Shown here: one piece after another, positions 16,216 through 23,365 of the stretch | How positions within the stretch are numbered: the first letter of the stretch is position 1 | How the letters are laid out: every line of letters starts with the position of its first letter | Source: Rhodococcus tukisamuensis NBRC 100609 | GTDB lineage: Bacteria > Actinomycetota > Actinomycetes > Mycobacteriales > Mycobacteriaceae | Assembly: GCF_001894985.1 (NCBI RefSeq) | Contig: NZ_BCXG01000036.1 | Span: forward strand, 1-39,224 | Direction of reading: 5' to 3' | DNA length: 39,224 nucleotides | Translations under genes and position numbers: made by a program | The notes under the pieces: model-generated | What the model saw: only the letters and a program-made list of their open reading frames with translations | Told to the model about the DNA's origin: nothing | Database searches by the model: none

Positions 16216-16236
16216 CCCTACCAACCCTTGGTAGGG
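16216..16236. terminator. Hairpin CCCTACCAA-ccc-TTGGTAGGG
   Basis: A perfect 9-bp stem with a 3-base loop, no T run, between decayed sequence and the PmtA-like gene. It may insulate that gene from upstream transcription. It could also be a protein-binding palindrome. Confidence 0.45.
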
Positions 16237-16345
16237 GCCCGAACGCGCGGCGCGGTCTTCTAGGGGTTGCCCCTGAGAAGATCGGGCGAAGAATGGGTAC
16301 CCGACCCGGATGTGTACCGGCGTGGAACTGAGGATTGTTCACGCC

Positions 16346-16960
16346 ATGACACCCAATCGACACATTCGCTGGCAGTTCGCGAAAGCCGTTCTCCGGCAAC
16401 CTCGGACCGTCGGTGCGATCGCACCGAGCTCGCCGGCGGTGGCCGCGGAGCTGTCGATGGTGGTGCCGAGCACGGGGTCGCCCGTTGTTGTCGAGTTGGG
16501 TCCGGGGACCGGTTCGGTCACCGATGCCATCGCGGCGCGCCTGCCCGCCGGCGGTCGACACCTGGCCGTGGAGGTGGACATCGACTTGGTGACGCACCTG
16601 CGTCGAACCCGGCCTCGGGTCGAGACGCTCTACGGTGACGCCTCGAATCTGGTAGTCCTGTTGGACTCCGTTGGGGTGGACCGCGTCGACGCCGTCGTGT
16701 GTGCCCTGCCGTGGTCGCTGATCGGCGCCACCAAGCAGCGCGAGATTCTCGACCAGATTGCGGGGGTGATCGTGCCCGGCGGTGCTGTCAGCGCCCTGGC
16801 CTACCCGCACGCACAATGGTTGCCGGGGGCACGGGGTTTCCGCGGCGCGCTTGGTGGGATGTTCGATGAGGTGGTGCGCGGTCCGGTGGTGTGGCGCAAT
16901 GCGCCGCCCGCCGTGGTGTACACATGCAGGCGGTCGGCTTCTCGTGCCCTCTCGCGCTGA
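16346..16960 (+). CDS. SAM-dependent methyltransferase, phospholipid N-methyltransferase (PmtA)-like
   Basis: 204 residues. Opening FAKAVLRQPRTVGAIAPSSP is typical of PmtA-like enzymes, as is the SAM motif VVVELGPGTGSVTDAIAARL (about 50-69), then VEVDIDL, and VDAVVCALPWSLI in place of the NPPY of N6-adenine enzymes. The close relation to rRNA adenine dimethylases explains the fold. Such enzymes methylate phosphatidylethanolamine; activity here is inference. ATG 16346 chosen, with GAGGA 11-12 bases upstream; ATG 16310 is possible. Its end overlaps the start of a decayed DedA gene by 17 bp, which suggests an original two-gene membrane-lipid operon. Confidence 0.8.
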   Translation: MTPNRHIRWQFAKAVLRQPRTVGAIAPSSPAVAAELSMVVPSTGSPVVVELGPGTGSVTDAIAARLPAGGRHLAVEVDIDLVTHLRRTRPRVETLYGDASNLVVLLDSVGVDRVDAVVCALPWSLIGATKQREILDQIAGVIVPGGAVSALAYPHAQWLPGARGFRGALGGMFDEVVRGPVVWRNAPPAVVYTCRRSASRALSR

Positions 16961-17226
16961 AATCCTGACCAACCTGCCCGCAGCCTGGGTGCTGGGCGTC
17001 GCGGGCGCCCTGATCGTGGCAGAGGTTGGCACCCTCGTGGGCGTTCGTGCTCCCAGGCGTTACTGCGGTTCTCGCCCTCGGCTATCTGGGTCGGTCGGAA
17101 CCGACCCCACCAACCGCGGCATCACGGTGCGCACGCCGCCGATCCACTGGCACACGCGAGCCCGGCGGACACGGTCAGCCAGTCGCGGCCGTCGCGCTCG
17201 GTCGGTGGGCCCAGAGACGGCAGAGA
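16944..17226 (+). pseudogene. DedA-family membrane protein, 5' remnant
   Basis: From GTG 16944 the frame reads LPAAWVLGVAGALIVAEVGT, then the signal moves to another frame as AFVLPGVTAVLALGYLGR, matching the first membrane helix and the re-entrant F-x-PGE/T-A-V motif of DedA proteins. Further frame changes follow and the remaining two thirds of the gene is gone, replaced by repeat copy D. DedA proteins are lipid scramblase/flippase-like, consistent with the PmtA-like neighbour. Confidence 0.6.
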
Positions 17227-17227
17227 C

Positions 17228-17384
17228 GGATGGAGAAAAGATGGATGGATGGATGGATGAAAAGAGTGGATGGAAGGGTGTTCACCAATGACGGAGCGTG
17301 GTGGGCTGTATGCGGATTGGATAGGCCTACCGGTCGGTAGTCACCTATGAGGAGGGCTCCAGATCACACCTGGATGAGCTCTGG
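17228..17384 (+). repeat. Dispersed repeat copy D with GGAT tandem run
   Basis: A GGAT/ATGG run (five units near 17241-17259) leads into GGATGGAAGGGTGTTCACCA, then ATGCGGATTGGATAGGCCTA and CGGTCGGTAGTCACC. The hairpin is shortened (CCAGATCACACCTGG lacks several loop and stem bases). It sits where the DedA gene has been lost. Confidence 0.8.
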
Positions 17385-17435
17385 ATTGTCGACTGCCGAG
17401 GCTCGGTCGAGGTGTCGGTTTGAGCGATCGTGCCG

Positions 17436-17460
17436 TGTCAACCAGACCGGGGACAGTCCC
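17436..17460 (-). repeat. Orphan IS3-type terminal repeat
   Basis: TGTCAACCAGACCGGGGACA followed by GTCCC differs from 5905-5929 at only two or three positions. No transposase is adjacent. It lies about 50 bp after repeat D, and at the 5.4 kb locus the same order (repeat, IS end) is seen with a transposase piece between. Confidence 0.6.
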
Positions 17461-17462
17461 GC

Positions 17463-17764
17463 CCGGCAATCCCAATGACTAAACGGGGCCCGAAGGGTGC
17501 GCGGTCGTCTCTCGACGGCGGCCGCGTGAACATGGAAGGCCAGTCCGCCAGTGGTTCCTGCTGAGAAGGACACAGGCTGGAGATGGGAGCTGGCCCGCCA
17601 ACCGGCTGCGATTCGTGGGAGTTCAGCAGGTCGTGGAACGGACGATTGGCTGTCTTGGCCGGGGCTCGGCATTCGGTCCATTCACTGGCTGTGGGATGAC
17701 CGCGCCGACCATGCAGGCTCGGTCGCGGCCATCCCGGCGGTGACAAGCCGCGGAGACGAACGGA
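17463..17764. other. Stretch without a recognised gene
   Basis: Open frames exist on both strands, but none has a credible start, signal or family motif. It lies between an IS3 terminal repeat and the 3' end of the secreted protein gene, so it is probably decayed insertion-related DNA. Confidence 0.35.
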
Positions 17765-18445
17765 TCAGGATGATCCGCCGTTGAGCGAGCTGACGGTCTC
17801 AACTCGCGTGTGCCCCGTCAGCTGCCAGCCGTCTGCCGGCGGAACACCGGTACCGGTGAATTTGGCACCGTGATCGCCGTCGGCGCCGTCTTGCGCGTCA
17901 CCCGCCGTGTAGAGGAATTCGATCCTGATGTCGTCGACCATCGGCCAACCCTCCGGTGGTGCAGTCAGCGTGACGGCCCCTGTTGCGGGATCCGTCGTCG
18001 CAGGCCAGCCCGAGAGCTGTATCTCGAAGCCGAGGCCGTAGATCTCCGTTTTGGAAAACTTGAATCCCTTCGGGGGCTGATGGGTGATGCTCGTGACGAG
18101 CGCCTCATCGCCACCGGATTCGCTGTTCCGGGCGATTGTGACGATGTATGCGGCACGACTCTGAGGTGCCACCGACTTTGGGCTTTGGTACCGCATCGTG
18201 AAGTCTCCGATTTCGGTCCTCGCGCTCACCCACGGTTCCCAGCACGGGAAGAGTGGAAACATGTAGTCCCTGGTGTCGCACTCCCGGAGCAGTTGTTGCC
18301 CGATCTTGTCGGGCAACAGGTCTCCCGACCCGGACCCGGAACTCCCCTCCGCGCCCGCCGCACCCGTACCGATCATCAGCCCGCCGACGCCGATCGTCAC
18401 GGCGGCAAGGATCGATGCGCAGCGGCGCATCATGTTCTTGGACAA
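17765..18445 (-). CDS. Secreted hypothetical protein, beta-rich
   Basis: 226 residues from TTG 18443-18445, chosen because GGAG lies 7 bases upstream; two adjacent ATGs at 18428-18433 are alternatives. Signal peptide SILAAVTIGVGGLMIGTGAA, cleavage near AGA-EGSS. The mature protein starts with a Gly/Ser linker, has a Cys pair (RECDTRDYMFPLFPCWEP), then alternating strands such as FEIQLSGWPATTDPATGAVT and IRIEFLYTAGDAQDG, suggesting an immunoglobulin-like or MspA-unrelated beta sandwich. Family not recognised. It lies 120 bp downstream of small secreted paralogue 1 on the same strand and may be co-expressed. Confidence 0.7.
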   Translation of the reverse strand: MSKNMMRRCASILAAVTIGVGGLMIGTGAAGAEGSSGSGSGDLLPDKIGQQLLRECDTRDYMFPLFPCWEPWVSARTEIGDFTMRYQSPKSVAPQSRAAYIVTIARNSESGGDEALVTSITHQPPKGFKFSKTEIYGLGFEIQLSGWPATTDPATGAVTLTAPPEGWPMVDDIRIEFLYTAGDAQDGADGDHGAKFTGTGVPPADGWQLTGHTRVETVSSLNGGSS

Positions 18446-18565
18446 GATGTTTCTCCATTTCGAATTGCCGGGACCCGGAACCGGGACGTCACCGCGATCG
18501 GAGGTCCCCCGACGCGCCTGACGATTGCCGGCCGCCAGGACCACCGGTACGACAACTGCACCTGG

Positions 18566-18811
18566 TCAGTTGGGACCACAGACGATTGCGACGAAGACAC
18601 ACAGCACCGGGAACAAGAGGCCGCCCGCCACGCTGTTGGCGAGGTCGGTGGATCCGGAGTTCTCGCCGGGGGCCGCGCGGAAGAAGTTGCTGCTGCCGGA
18701 ATCGGCGACATCGGACGGACTTCCGAGATCGACCGGCGCGGCCGATGCCGAAGCCGCGGTGCCGAAGGCGATGGTTGCGCCGGCCAATGCAACGACGAGT
18801 GAGCGCTTCAA
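18566..18811 (-). CDS. Small secreted protein, paralogue 1
   Basis: 81 residues from TTG 18809-18811 (GGGG six bases upstream; GTG 18824-18826 is an alternative). Signal peptide LVVALAGATIAFGTAASASA, cleavage before APVD. The mature ~55 residues are rich in Ser, Gly and Asp (SPSDVADSGSSNFF, ENSGSTDLANSV) and end in a hydrophobic segment with two Cys (LLFPVLCVFVAIVCGPN). Two paralogues lie at 19739 and 22746. This one lacks the KTIMDC tail motif of the others and its Cys spacing differs. Function unknown; length and layout resemble secreted peptides or small surface proteins. Confidence 0.75.
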   Translation of the reverse strand: MKRSLVVALAGATIAFGTAASASAAPVDLGSPSDVADSGSSNFFRAAPGENSGSTDLANSVAGGLLFPVLCVFVAIVCGPN

Positions 18812-19136
18812 GTTGATCCCCTGCACAGTGCTGATTCGACGCCGAGTACGTCCCAGTGATCACACCGCATTCCGCTGCGGTTGTCCCCGGTGAGAACTAC
18901 CGGGATCCGGCGGGTTGGTCCCCGGTGGTCTTTGCTCATTCGTCGCGTCGCGTCGTGTCGGTGCGGGCGCTGGCGGATGTTTCGGCTCAGTAGGGATGCG
19001 AATCGCGCCGCGATCAGGTCGAGGCTGCGCAGAATCAGGCTAGCGCGGCTCGACCGAGAGGGAATCGGCCTCCGAGAACGGTGCGCGGTTTCAACAGGTG
19101 AACGCAACGGGCGCTGATGGGTGAACACCCTATGAT
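18812..19136 (-). promoter_or_regulatory. Conserved 5' region of secreted paralogue 1
   Basis: Nearly the whole ~320 bp upstream of the gene is shared with paralogues 2 and 3. Conserved structures: palindrome GTGATCAC; hairpin CCGCA-ttccgc-TGCGG; inverted repeat CCCGGT-gagaact-ACCGGG; and at the distal end GGTGAACACCC, which pairs with the GGTGTTCACC of the adjoining repeat E. Conservation this long is more than a promoter needs, so a structured leader RNA or a recent duplication are both possible. Confidence 0.5.
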
Positions 19137-19259
19137 GGATGGTGGAGAGGTGTTCACCAATGGCGATTCGTCTCGGCTGCATGCGGATTGGATAGGTTGA
19201 CCAGTCGGTAGTCACACCTAACGAGGCCCCAAGATCGCACAAATCTGGATGAGGTCCAG
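19137..19259 (+). repeat. Dispersed repeat copy E (full length)
   Basis: GGATGGTGGAGAGGTGTTCA to GAGGTCCAG, with CATGCGGATTGGATAGGTTG, CGGTAGTCACACCTAACGAG and the hairpin CAAGATcgcacaaATCTGG. The left arm GGTGAACACCC at 19120-19130 pairs with its GGTGTTCACC. Confidence 0.9.
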
Positions 19260-19738
19260 AGTGTGGGCCGCTCGTCTGTCATCGCTAATGCGGCAGTCCC
19301 GACGGTACTTCGCGTAGGCGATTCGGCTCGGATCGGATGGCCCAAAACAATGTCGAGTGCGTTGAACCGGTCCTGTCCGAGTATCTCCGTCACCCCCTGC
19401 CGCAGGCGGTGGGGTAGGGGCGGCGGTCACCTTCGGGCGGGCACCCGACCGGTCGGGCGATGCTTCGCGCTGCCTGGCCGCATACACGCCACCAATGGAG
19501 GCACCCCGCCGCTGAGTCCGGATGTGTGAACACCGGGAGCGGCGAGGTGTCAGAGCATTCTCCTACCAAGAGGCATGCACGCCTATTGTGTCCGAACGGG
19601 TAGGGCGAGTGGCGGGCCGCATGGATGGGGGGATCGGTGTTCGCCAACACCATTGTGGTGACTCGGCGCGGAGCCGGGTTGTGTGCGGGCAGGGAGAGAA
19701 CTCGCGGCATGTCATCGGCTTCACAACCCATCCCGGGA
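19260..19738. repeat. Duplicated spacer, copy 1
   Basis: About 480 bp also present at 22330-22745. Long blocks such as TCCCGACGGTACTTCGCG, GGATGGCCCAAAACAATGTC and CCGCTGAGTCCGGATGTGTG are shared. Further GTGTTC/GAACAC motifs lie at 19526 and 19639. Differences between the copies change amino acids in every frame I tried, so I see no sign that the spacer codes for protein. Confidence 0.6.
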
Positions 19739-20041
19739 TCACAAGTCTTGTGGAATGCAGTCCATTATCGTCTTGCCGCCGAGGACCGAGCACAGGAGTT
19801 CAAACGGGGCCCAGGCCACTGTGTTGGCGAGGGCGGTGGATCCGGAGTTTTGTTGGAGCTGGCTGGACCCGGAGTCTTGGCCGTCGTGCGGGTAGAAGAA
19901 GTCGCTGCTGCCGGAACTGCTGCCGGCCCAGGGGGTAGGGAGGGCCGGATCCTCGATGTTTACGGGCGCGGCCGATGCCGAAGCTACGGTGCCGAGGGCG
20001 ATGGTTGCGCCGGCCAGTGCAACGATGATTGAACGCTTCAA
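19739..20041 (-). CDS. Small secreted protein, paralogue 2
   Basis: 100 residues from TTG 20039-20041 with GAGG six bases upstream (GAGGATCATC-TTG). Signal peptide IIVALAGATIALGTVASASA, cleavage before APVN. Mature ~75 residues: WAGSSSGSSDFFYPHDGQDS, then LQQNSGSTALANTVAWAPFE, ending LLCSVLGGKTIMDCIPQDL with two Cys that could form a disulfide. Very similar to paralogue 3 (22746) and less to paralogue 1. The gene and its flanks belong to a ~1.3 kb duplicated unit. Role unknown. Confidence 0.8.
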   Translation of the reverse strand: MKRSIIVALAGATIALGTVASASAAPVNIEDPALPTPWAGSSSGSSDFFYPHDGQDSGSSQLQQNSGSTALANTVAWAPFELLCSVLGGKTIMDCIPQDL

Positions 20042-20359
20042 GATGATCCTCTGCGCTAGTGCTGTTTCGACGCCGAGCGACGTCCCAGTGATCACATCGC
20101 ACCCCGCTGCGGTTGTCCCCGGTGAGAGTTACCGGGATCTGGCGGGTTGGTTCCCGGTGGTCTTTGCGCGTCGCGTCGCGGCGGTGCGGGCGCTGGCGGA
20201 TGTTTCGGCTCAGTCGGGATGCGAATCGCGGCGCAATCAGATCGACGATGCGCAGAATCCGGCTAGCGCGGCTCGACCGAGAGGGAATCGGCCTCCGAGA
20301 ACCGTGTGCGGTTTCAACAGGTGAACGCAACAGGCGCTGATGGGTGAACACCCTGTGGT
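20042..20359 (-). promoter_or_regulatory. Conserved 5' region of secreted paralogue 2
   Basis: Same elements as upstream of paralogue 1: GTGATCAC, TCGCA-ccccgc-TGCGG, CCCGGT-gagagtt-ACCGGG, and the distal GGTGAACACCC at 20343-20353, which faces the GGTGTTCACC of repeat F. A change in the CCGCA stem (C to T) leaves a wobble pair, compatible with RNA structure. Confidence 0.5.
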
Positions 20360-20482
20360 GGATGTAGGGGTGTTCACCAATGACGGAGCGTGTTGGGCTG
20401 CATGCGGATTGGATAGCCCTACCGTTCGGTAGTCACACTTAAGGGATGGCTCCAGATCACACAAATCTGGAAGAGTTCCGAG
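20360..20482 (+). repeat. Dispersed repeat copy F (full length)
   Basis: GGATGTAGGGGTGTTCACCA through CATGCGGATTGGATAGCCCT, CGGTAGTCACACTTAAGG and the perfect hairpin CCAGAT-cacacaa-ATCTGG, ending GAGTTCCGAG. Followed by the second dispersed element. Confidence 0.9.
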
Positions 20483-20486
20483 TCTT

Positions 20487-20580
20487 GTCAGTCCGAGTGC
20501 GCTCGAGTCCGGCATAGGCCAGCTCTCCCGGATTGAGATGCAGGACGGGTTTCCGGGACGCCTGCGGCGGCCTCTGGTCG
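20487..20580 (+). repeat. Second dispersed element, copy 3
   Basis: ATTGAGATGCAGGACGGGTT and GCCTGCGGCGGCCTCTGGTC match the corresponding parts at 5409-5500 and 15988-16062. No gene is visible from here to 20776. Confidence 0.45.
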
Positions 20581-20776
20581 AGGTTGGATTGCTACCGGAA
20601 GTCGAGATGGCCGTCCGCCTTGGGTTCGTCTTACAGGACACCCTGAAGCCGCACGTTCCAGCTCTGGTTCCGCGAGAACCTTCCCGCGCACACGGGGGGC
20701 CTGGCCATGGTCCGGTTCTCCCACAAACCCTCAAGCGGTGAGTGAGGGTTCCCATTCAAGGTGTGCCGCCGCTTCC

Positions 20777-21310
20777 CTACTGGCCGTTTTCGGTGGTCGC
20801 GGTTTCGCTTGCGCGCCCGAGGTAGTCCGCGGTCTCCGTCACGACGCGCCGCAGCGCCGCAGTGACGGCCGGTGCAGCAAGTTTCAGCGGCACGCGCAAT
20901 GTAGGACCCGGTTCGATCGCAAACGTCCAGGTCAGTCGCGAACCCGATGCAAGCCGCTCGACGAGCGTGTCCTCGACGAAATGTCGCAGACCGGGGACGG
21001 TGAACCTACTGACGTAGAAGGTGTTCCGATACCGGACTCGCGGTGTTTCCTCCCACCGGAAGTACTCCTCTGTGGCCTTCACTGTGGATGGGCGCATCGA
21101 CAGTTCACGACGCGTGCCCACACCGAACGGGCGTGGTGTGAGGTATCGGGAACCGGTGACGGCTGAGCACCATGCGAGCGCGTTGTCACGGGTCAGTTCG
21201 GCCCATGCCGATTCCGCGGAGACCGACAGTGCAACCGAGAAGCGCCGGACGAACGAAGCCGTCTCCAGATGCATCTCGTCGCCTGCAGACAGGTCGAACC
21301 ACTTCGTCAT
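20777..21310 (-). CDS. SRPBCC family protein (cytoplasmic)
   Basis: 177 residues without signal peptide. FSVALSVSAESAWAELTRDN is the first strand and helix of an SRPBCC/polyketide-cyclase fold, VRYRNTFYVSRFTVPGLRHF and SRLTWTFAIEPGPTL are central strands, and AAPAVTAALRRVVTETADYL is the long C-terminal helix that covers the ligand cavity. The usual length is 140-180, so it appears intact. Ligand unknown. ATG 21308-21310 has AGGAT 6 bases upstream. It stands alone between repeat F and recombinase debris. Confidence 0.75.
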   Translation of the reverse strand: MTKWFDLSAGDEMHLETASFVRRFSVALSVSAESAWAELTRDNALAWCSAVTGSRYLTPRPFGVGTRRELSMRPSTVKATEEYFRWEETPRVRYRNTFYVSRFTVPGLRHFVEDTLVERLASGSRLTWTFAIEPGPTLRVPLKLAAPAVTAALRRVVTETADYLGRASETATTENGQ

Positions 21311-21352
21311 CGCACAATCCTAGGACTACCGCTCCGATCGGGACGGGCACCA

Positions 21353-21600
21353 CTGCGGGCCGCCCTGGATGAGGTCGAAAACGACCTGCACAACGCACTA
21401 GGGAAGATTGCAACCATCCGAAAGTCACTGACCATGCCCCCCTACGACGCGGCCACGCCGCCGGATACGCCGAGGCCGCCGAGCGCGAGCACCTGCACGA
21501 CGCCGACCGCGCCGACGATCCCACCACTTGGTTCACGGGTCCGGGACTGGCAGGCCCCCCTCGGGCACGCCAAGGAACCACGCGAGAACACCGCCATCTA
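21353..21600 (+). pseudogene. Decayed gene upstream of recombinase, unknown family
   Basis: Frame one reads ALDEVENDLHNALGKIATIR, then another frame reads GHAAGYAEAAEREHLHDADR followed by ADDPTTWFTGPG. Both parts are helical, charged and look like real protein sequence, and the second joins in frame with the recombinase. It is probably a small plasmid- or transposon-borne gene broken by a frameshift and fused by deletion to the recombinase. No family name can be given. Confidence 0.35.
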
Positions 21601-21618
21601 TCGCCGCGAGTCACACTG

Positions 21619-22599
21619 TTGGGCTACGCCCGAGTCTCGACCGCCGACCAGAACCCCGATCTCCAGAGCGACGCACTGAGTGCCGCGGGCTGCTTCAAGG
21701 TGTGGACCGACATCGCGTCCGGCGCCAAGACCGATCGGCCGGAACTCGCCGCCCTCATGGATGTACTGCGGTCCGGCGACACCCTCGTCGTGTGGCGGCT
21801 CGATCGCCTAGGCCGTTCCCTGCCGCACCTCATCGAGACCATCGCCGAGCTCGAGCAGCGCGGCGTCGCCTTCCGATCCCTGACCGAATCCATCGACACC
21901 TCGACCGCCGGCGGGCGGCTCATCTTCCACGTCTTCGGTGCACTCGCAGACTTCGAGCGCAGCCTCATCAGGGAAAGGACAGTCGCCGGCCTCGCGGCGG
22001 CCCGCGAGCGGGGCCGTGTCGGGGGCCGCCCGGCCGCTCTCACCCCGGCGAAGAAGCGCCAGGCGAACAAGGTGCGCGCAGAGGGCGTACCTATGTCGGA
22101 GATCGCCGAGGTGCTCAAGGTCGCGCGGAGCACGCTGTACCGACATCTCGGCTACACATGGATGGAAATGGATGGTGGTGGAGTGGGGTGGTGGAGTAGA
22201 TGGATGGTGGGTGGAGAGGTGTTCACCCATGGCGGTTCATCGTGGGCTGCAGGCGGATTGGATAGATTGACCGATCGGCTATCACACTTAACGAGGGCCC
22301 CAGATCACACAAATCTGGATGAGTTCCAGAGTGCTGGCCGCTCGTCTGGCACCGCTCATGCGGTAGTCCCGACGGTACTTCGCGCAGGCGACTCGGTTCG
22401 GATCGGATGGCCCAAAACAATGTCGAGGGCGCCCGACCGGTCCGGGGAGCATCTCCGTCACGTCCCTGCCCCCAGGGCGGTGGGGCAGGGGCGGAGGCCA
22501 CCTCGGACGGGCATCCGACTGGTCGGGCGCCGCTCTGCGCCGCCTTACCGCGTGCACGCCACCAATGAAGGCACCCCGCCGCTGAGTCCGGATGTGTGA
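21619..22599 (+). CDS. Serine recombinase (resolvase/invertase), start and stop altered
   Basis: The first ~176 codons are a complete small resolvase: GYARVSTADQNPDLQSDAL with the catalytic Ser, VVWRLDRLGRS with active-site Arg residues, FHVFGALADFERSLIRERT and a C-terminal helix-turn-helix MSEIAEVLKVARSTLYRHL. No ATG or GTG precedes the fold at the expected place (the codon is GTC, and TTG 21619 is the first possible start). After STLYRHLGYTW the normal end is gone and the frame runs ~145 codons through repeat G and the duplicated spacer to 22599. The protein is therefore either tailed or dead. It may have mobilised the flanking duplication. Confidence 0.75.
   Translation: MGYARVSTADQNPDLQSDALSAAGCFKVWTDIASGAKTDRPELAALMDVLRSGDTLVVWRLDRLGRSLPHLIETIAELEQRGVAFRSLTESIDTSTAGGRLIFHVFGALADFERSLIRERTVAGLAAARERGRVGGRPAALTPAKKRQANKVRAEGVPMSEIAEVLKVARSTLYRHLGYTWMEMDGGGVGWWSRWMVGGEVFTHGGSSWAAGGLDRLTDRLSHLTRAPDHTNLDEFQSAGRSSGTAHAVVPTVLRAGDSVRIGWPKTMSRAPDRSGEHLRHVPAPRAVGQGRRPPRTGIRLVGRRSAPPYRVHATNEGTPPLSPDV
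22202..22329 (+). repeat. Dispersed repeat copy G (full length)
   Basis: Preceded by a GGATGG-rich lead (22157-22201), then GGATGGTGGGTGGAGAGGTG TTCACC, GGATTGGATAGATTGACC, CACACTTAACGAGGGC and the hairpin CCAGAT-cacacaa-ATCTGG. It replaces the end of the recombinase gene. The left GGTGAACACCC arm present at E, F and H is absent here. Confidence 0.9.
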
Positions 22600-22745
22600 A
22601 CACCTGGAGCGACGGGGTGCCGGAGCATTTCCCTACCAAAAGGCATGCACGCCTACTGTGTCCGAACGGGGGAGGGCGAGTGACGGGCTGCATGGACGGG
22701 GATGTTCACCAACGCCATTGTGGTGGCTCACCGCGGAGTCAGGTT
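22330..22745. repeat. Duplicated spacer, copy 2
   Basis: Counterpart of 19260-19738, about 60 bp shorter. Shared blocks are interrupted by substitutions and small indels. It also contains GTGTGAACACC (22591) and GTTCACCAACGCC (22705). The recombinase frame reads through most of it by chance. Confidence 0.6.
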
Positions 22746-23054
22746 TTATGCGGGCAGGGCTTGCGGAACGCAGTCCATTATCGTCTTGCCGCCGAGGAGC
22801 ACGCACAGCACCTCGAACGGGGCCCAGGCCACATCGCTGGCGAGGTCGTTGGATCCGGAGTCTTGTGCGAAGTCGACGGAGCCGGGGTTTTGGCCGTCGT
22901 GCGGATATAGGAAGTCGATGCTGCCGGAGCTGCTGCCGGCCCAGGGGGCAGGGAGGAACGGGTTTTCGGGGTCGACGGGCGCGGCCGATGCCGAAGCCAC
23001 GGTGCCGAGGGCGATGGTTGCGCCGGCCAATGCAACGATGATTGAACGCTTCAA
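22746..23054 (-). CDS. Small secreted protein, paralogue 3
   Basis: 102 residues from TTG 23052-23054 with GAGG six bases upstream. Signal peptide IIVALAGATIALGTVASASA, cleavage before APVD. Mature part: WAGSSSGSIDFLYPHDGQNP, then QDSGSNDLASDVAWAPFEVL, ending LCVLLGGKTIMDCVPQALPA. The conserved features with paralogue 2 are the WAGSSSGS and YPHDGQ motifs, AWAPFE, and the two Cys around GGKTIMDC. Substitutions are concentrated in the middle. Function unknown. Confidence 0.8.
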   Translation of the reverse strand: MKRSIIVALAGATIALGTVASASAAPVDPENPFLPAPWAGSSSGSIDFLYPHDGQNPGSVDFAQDSGSNDLASDVAWAPFEVLCVLLGGKTIMDCVPQALPA

Positions 23055-23365
23055 GATGATCCTCTGCGCTGGTGCTGTTTCGACGCCGAGCGACGCCCCT
23101 GTGATCACACCGCATCCCGCTGTGGTTGTCCCCGGTGAGAGTTACCGGGATTCGGTGGGTGGGTACCGGTGGCCTTCACTGATTCGTCGCGTTGGTGCGG
23201 GTCGGCGGATACCTCGGCTCAGTCTGGATGCGGATCGCGCCGCAGTCAGGTCGAAGATGCGCCGAATCCGGCCAGCGCGGCACAGCAGAGAGGGAATCGG
23301 CTTCCGAAAGCCGTCTGCGGTTCCAATAGGTGAACGCAACGGGCGCTGATGGGTGAACACCCTGT
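23055..23365 (-). promoter_or_regulatory. Conserved 5' region of secreted paralogue 3
   Basis: Third copy of the upstream region: GTGATCAC, CCGCA-tcccgc-TGTGG (one stem pair now G-U), CCCGGT-gagagtt-ACCGGG, and GGTGAACACCC at 23352-23362 facing repeat H. The part between 23160 and 23280 is the most diverged. Confidence 0.5.

Noticed and set aside
17463-17764. Possible second transposase frame after the IS3 terminus
   Set aside because: No helix-turn-helix or DDE motif could be read in any frame.
19260-19529. Conserved protein in the duplicated spacer (frame ending in TPPLSPDV in both copies)
   Set aside because: Differences between the copies alter amino acids in every frame I inspected and there is no plausible start, so conservation reflects recent duplication.
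23055-23365. c-di-AMP (ydaO-type) riboswitch in the leaders of the secreted paralogues
   Set aside because: There is a loose likeness (GGGGAC-AACC, late ACAGC), but the conserved blocks of that class are not in the right order; I keep it only as an unassigned structured leader.
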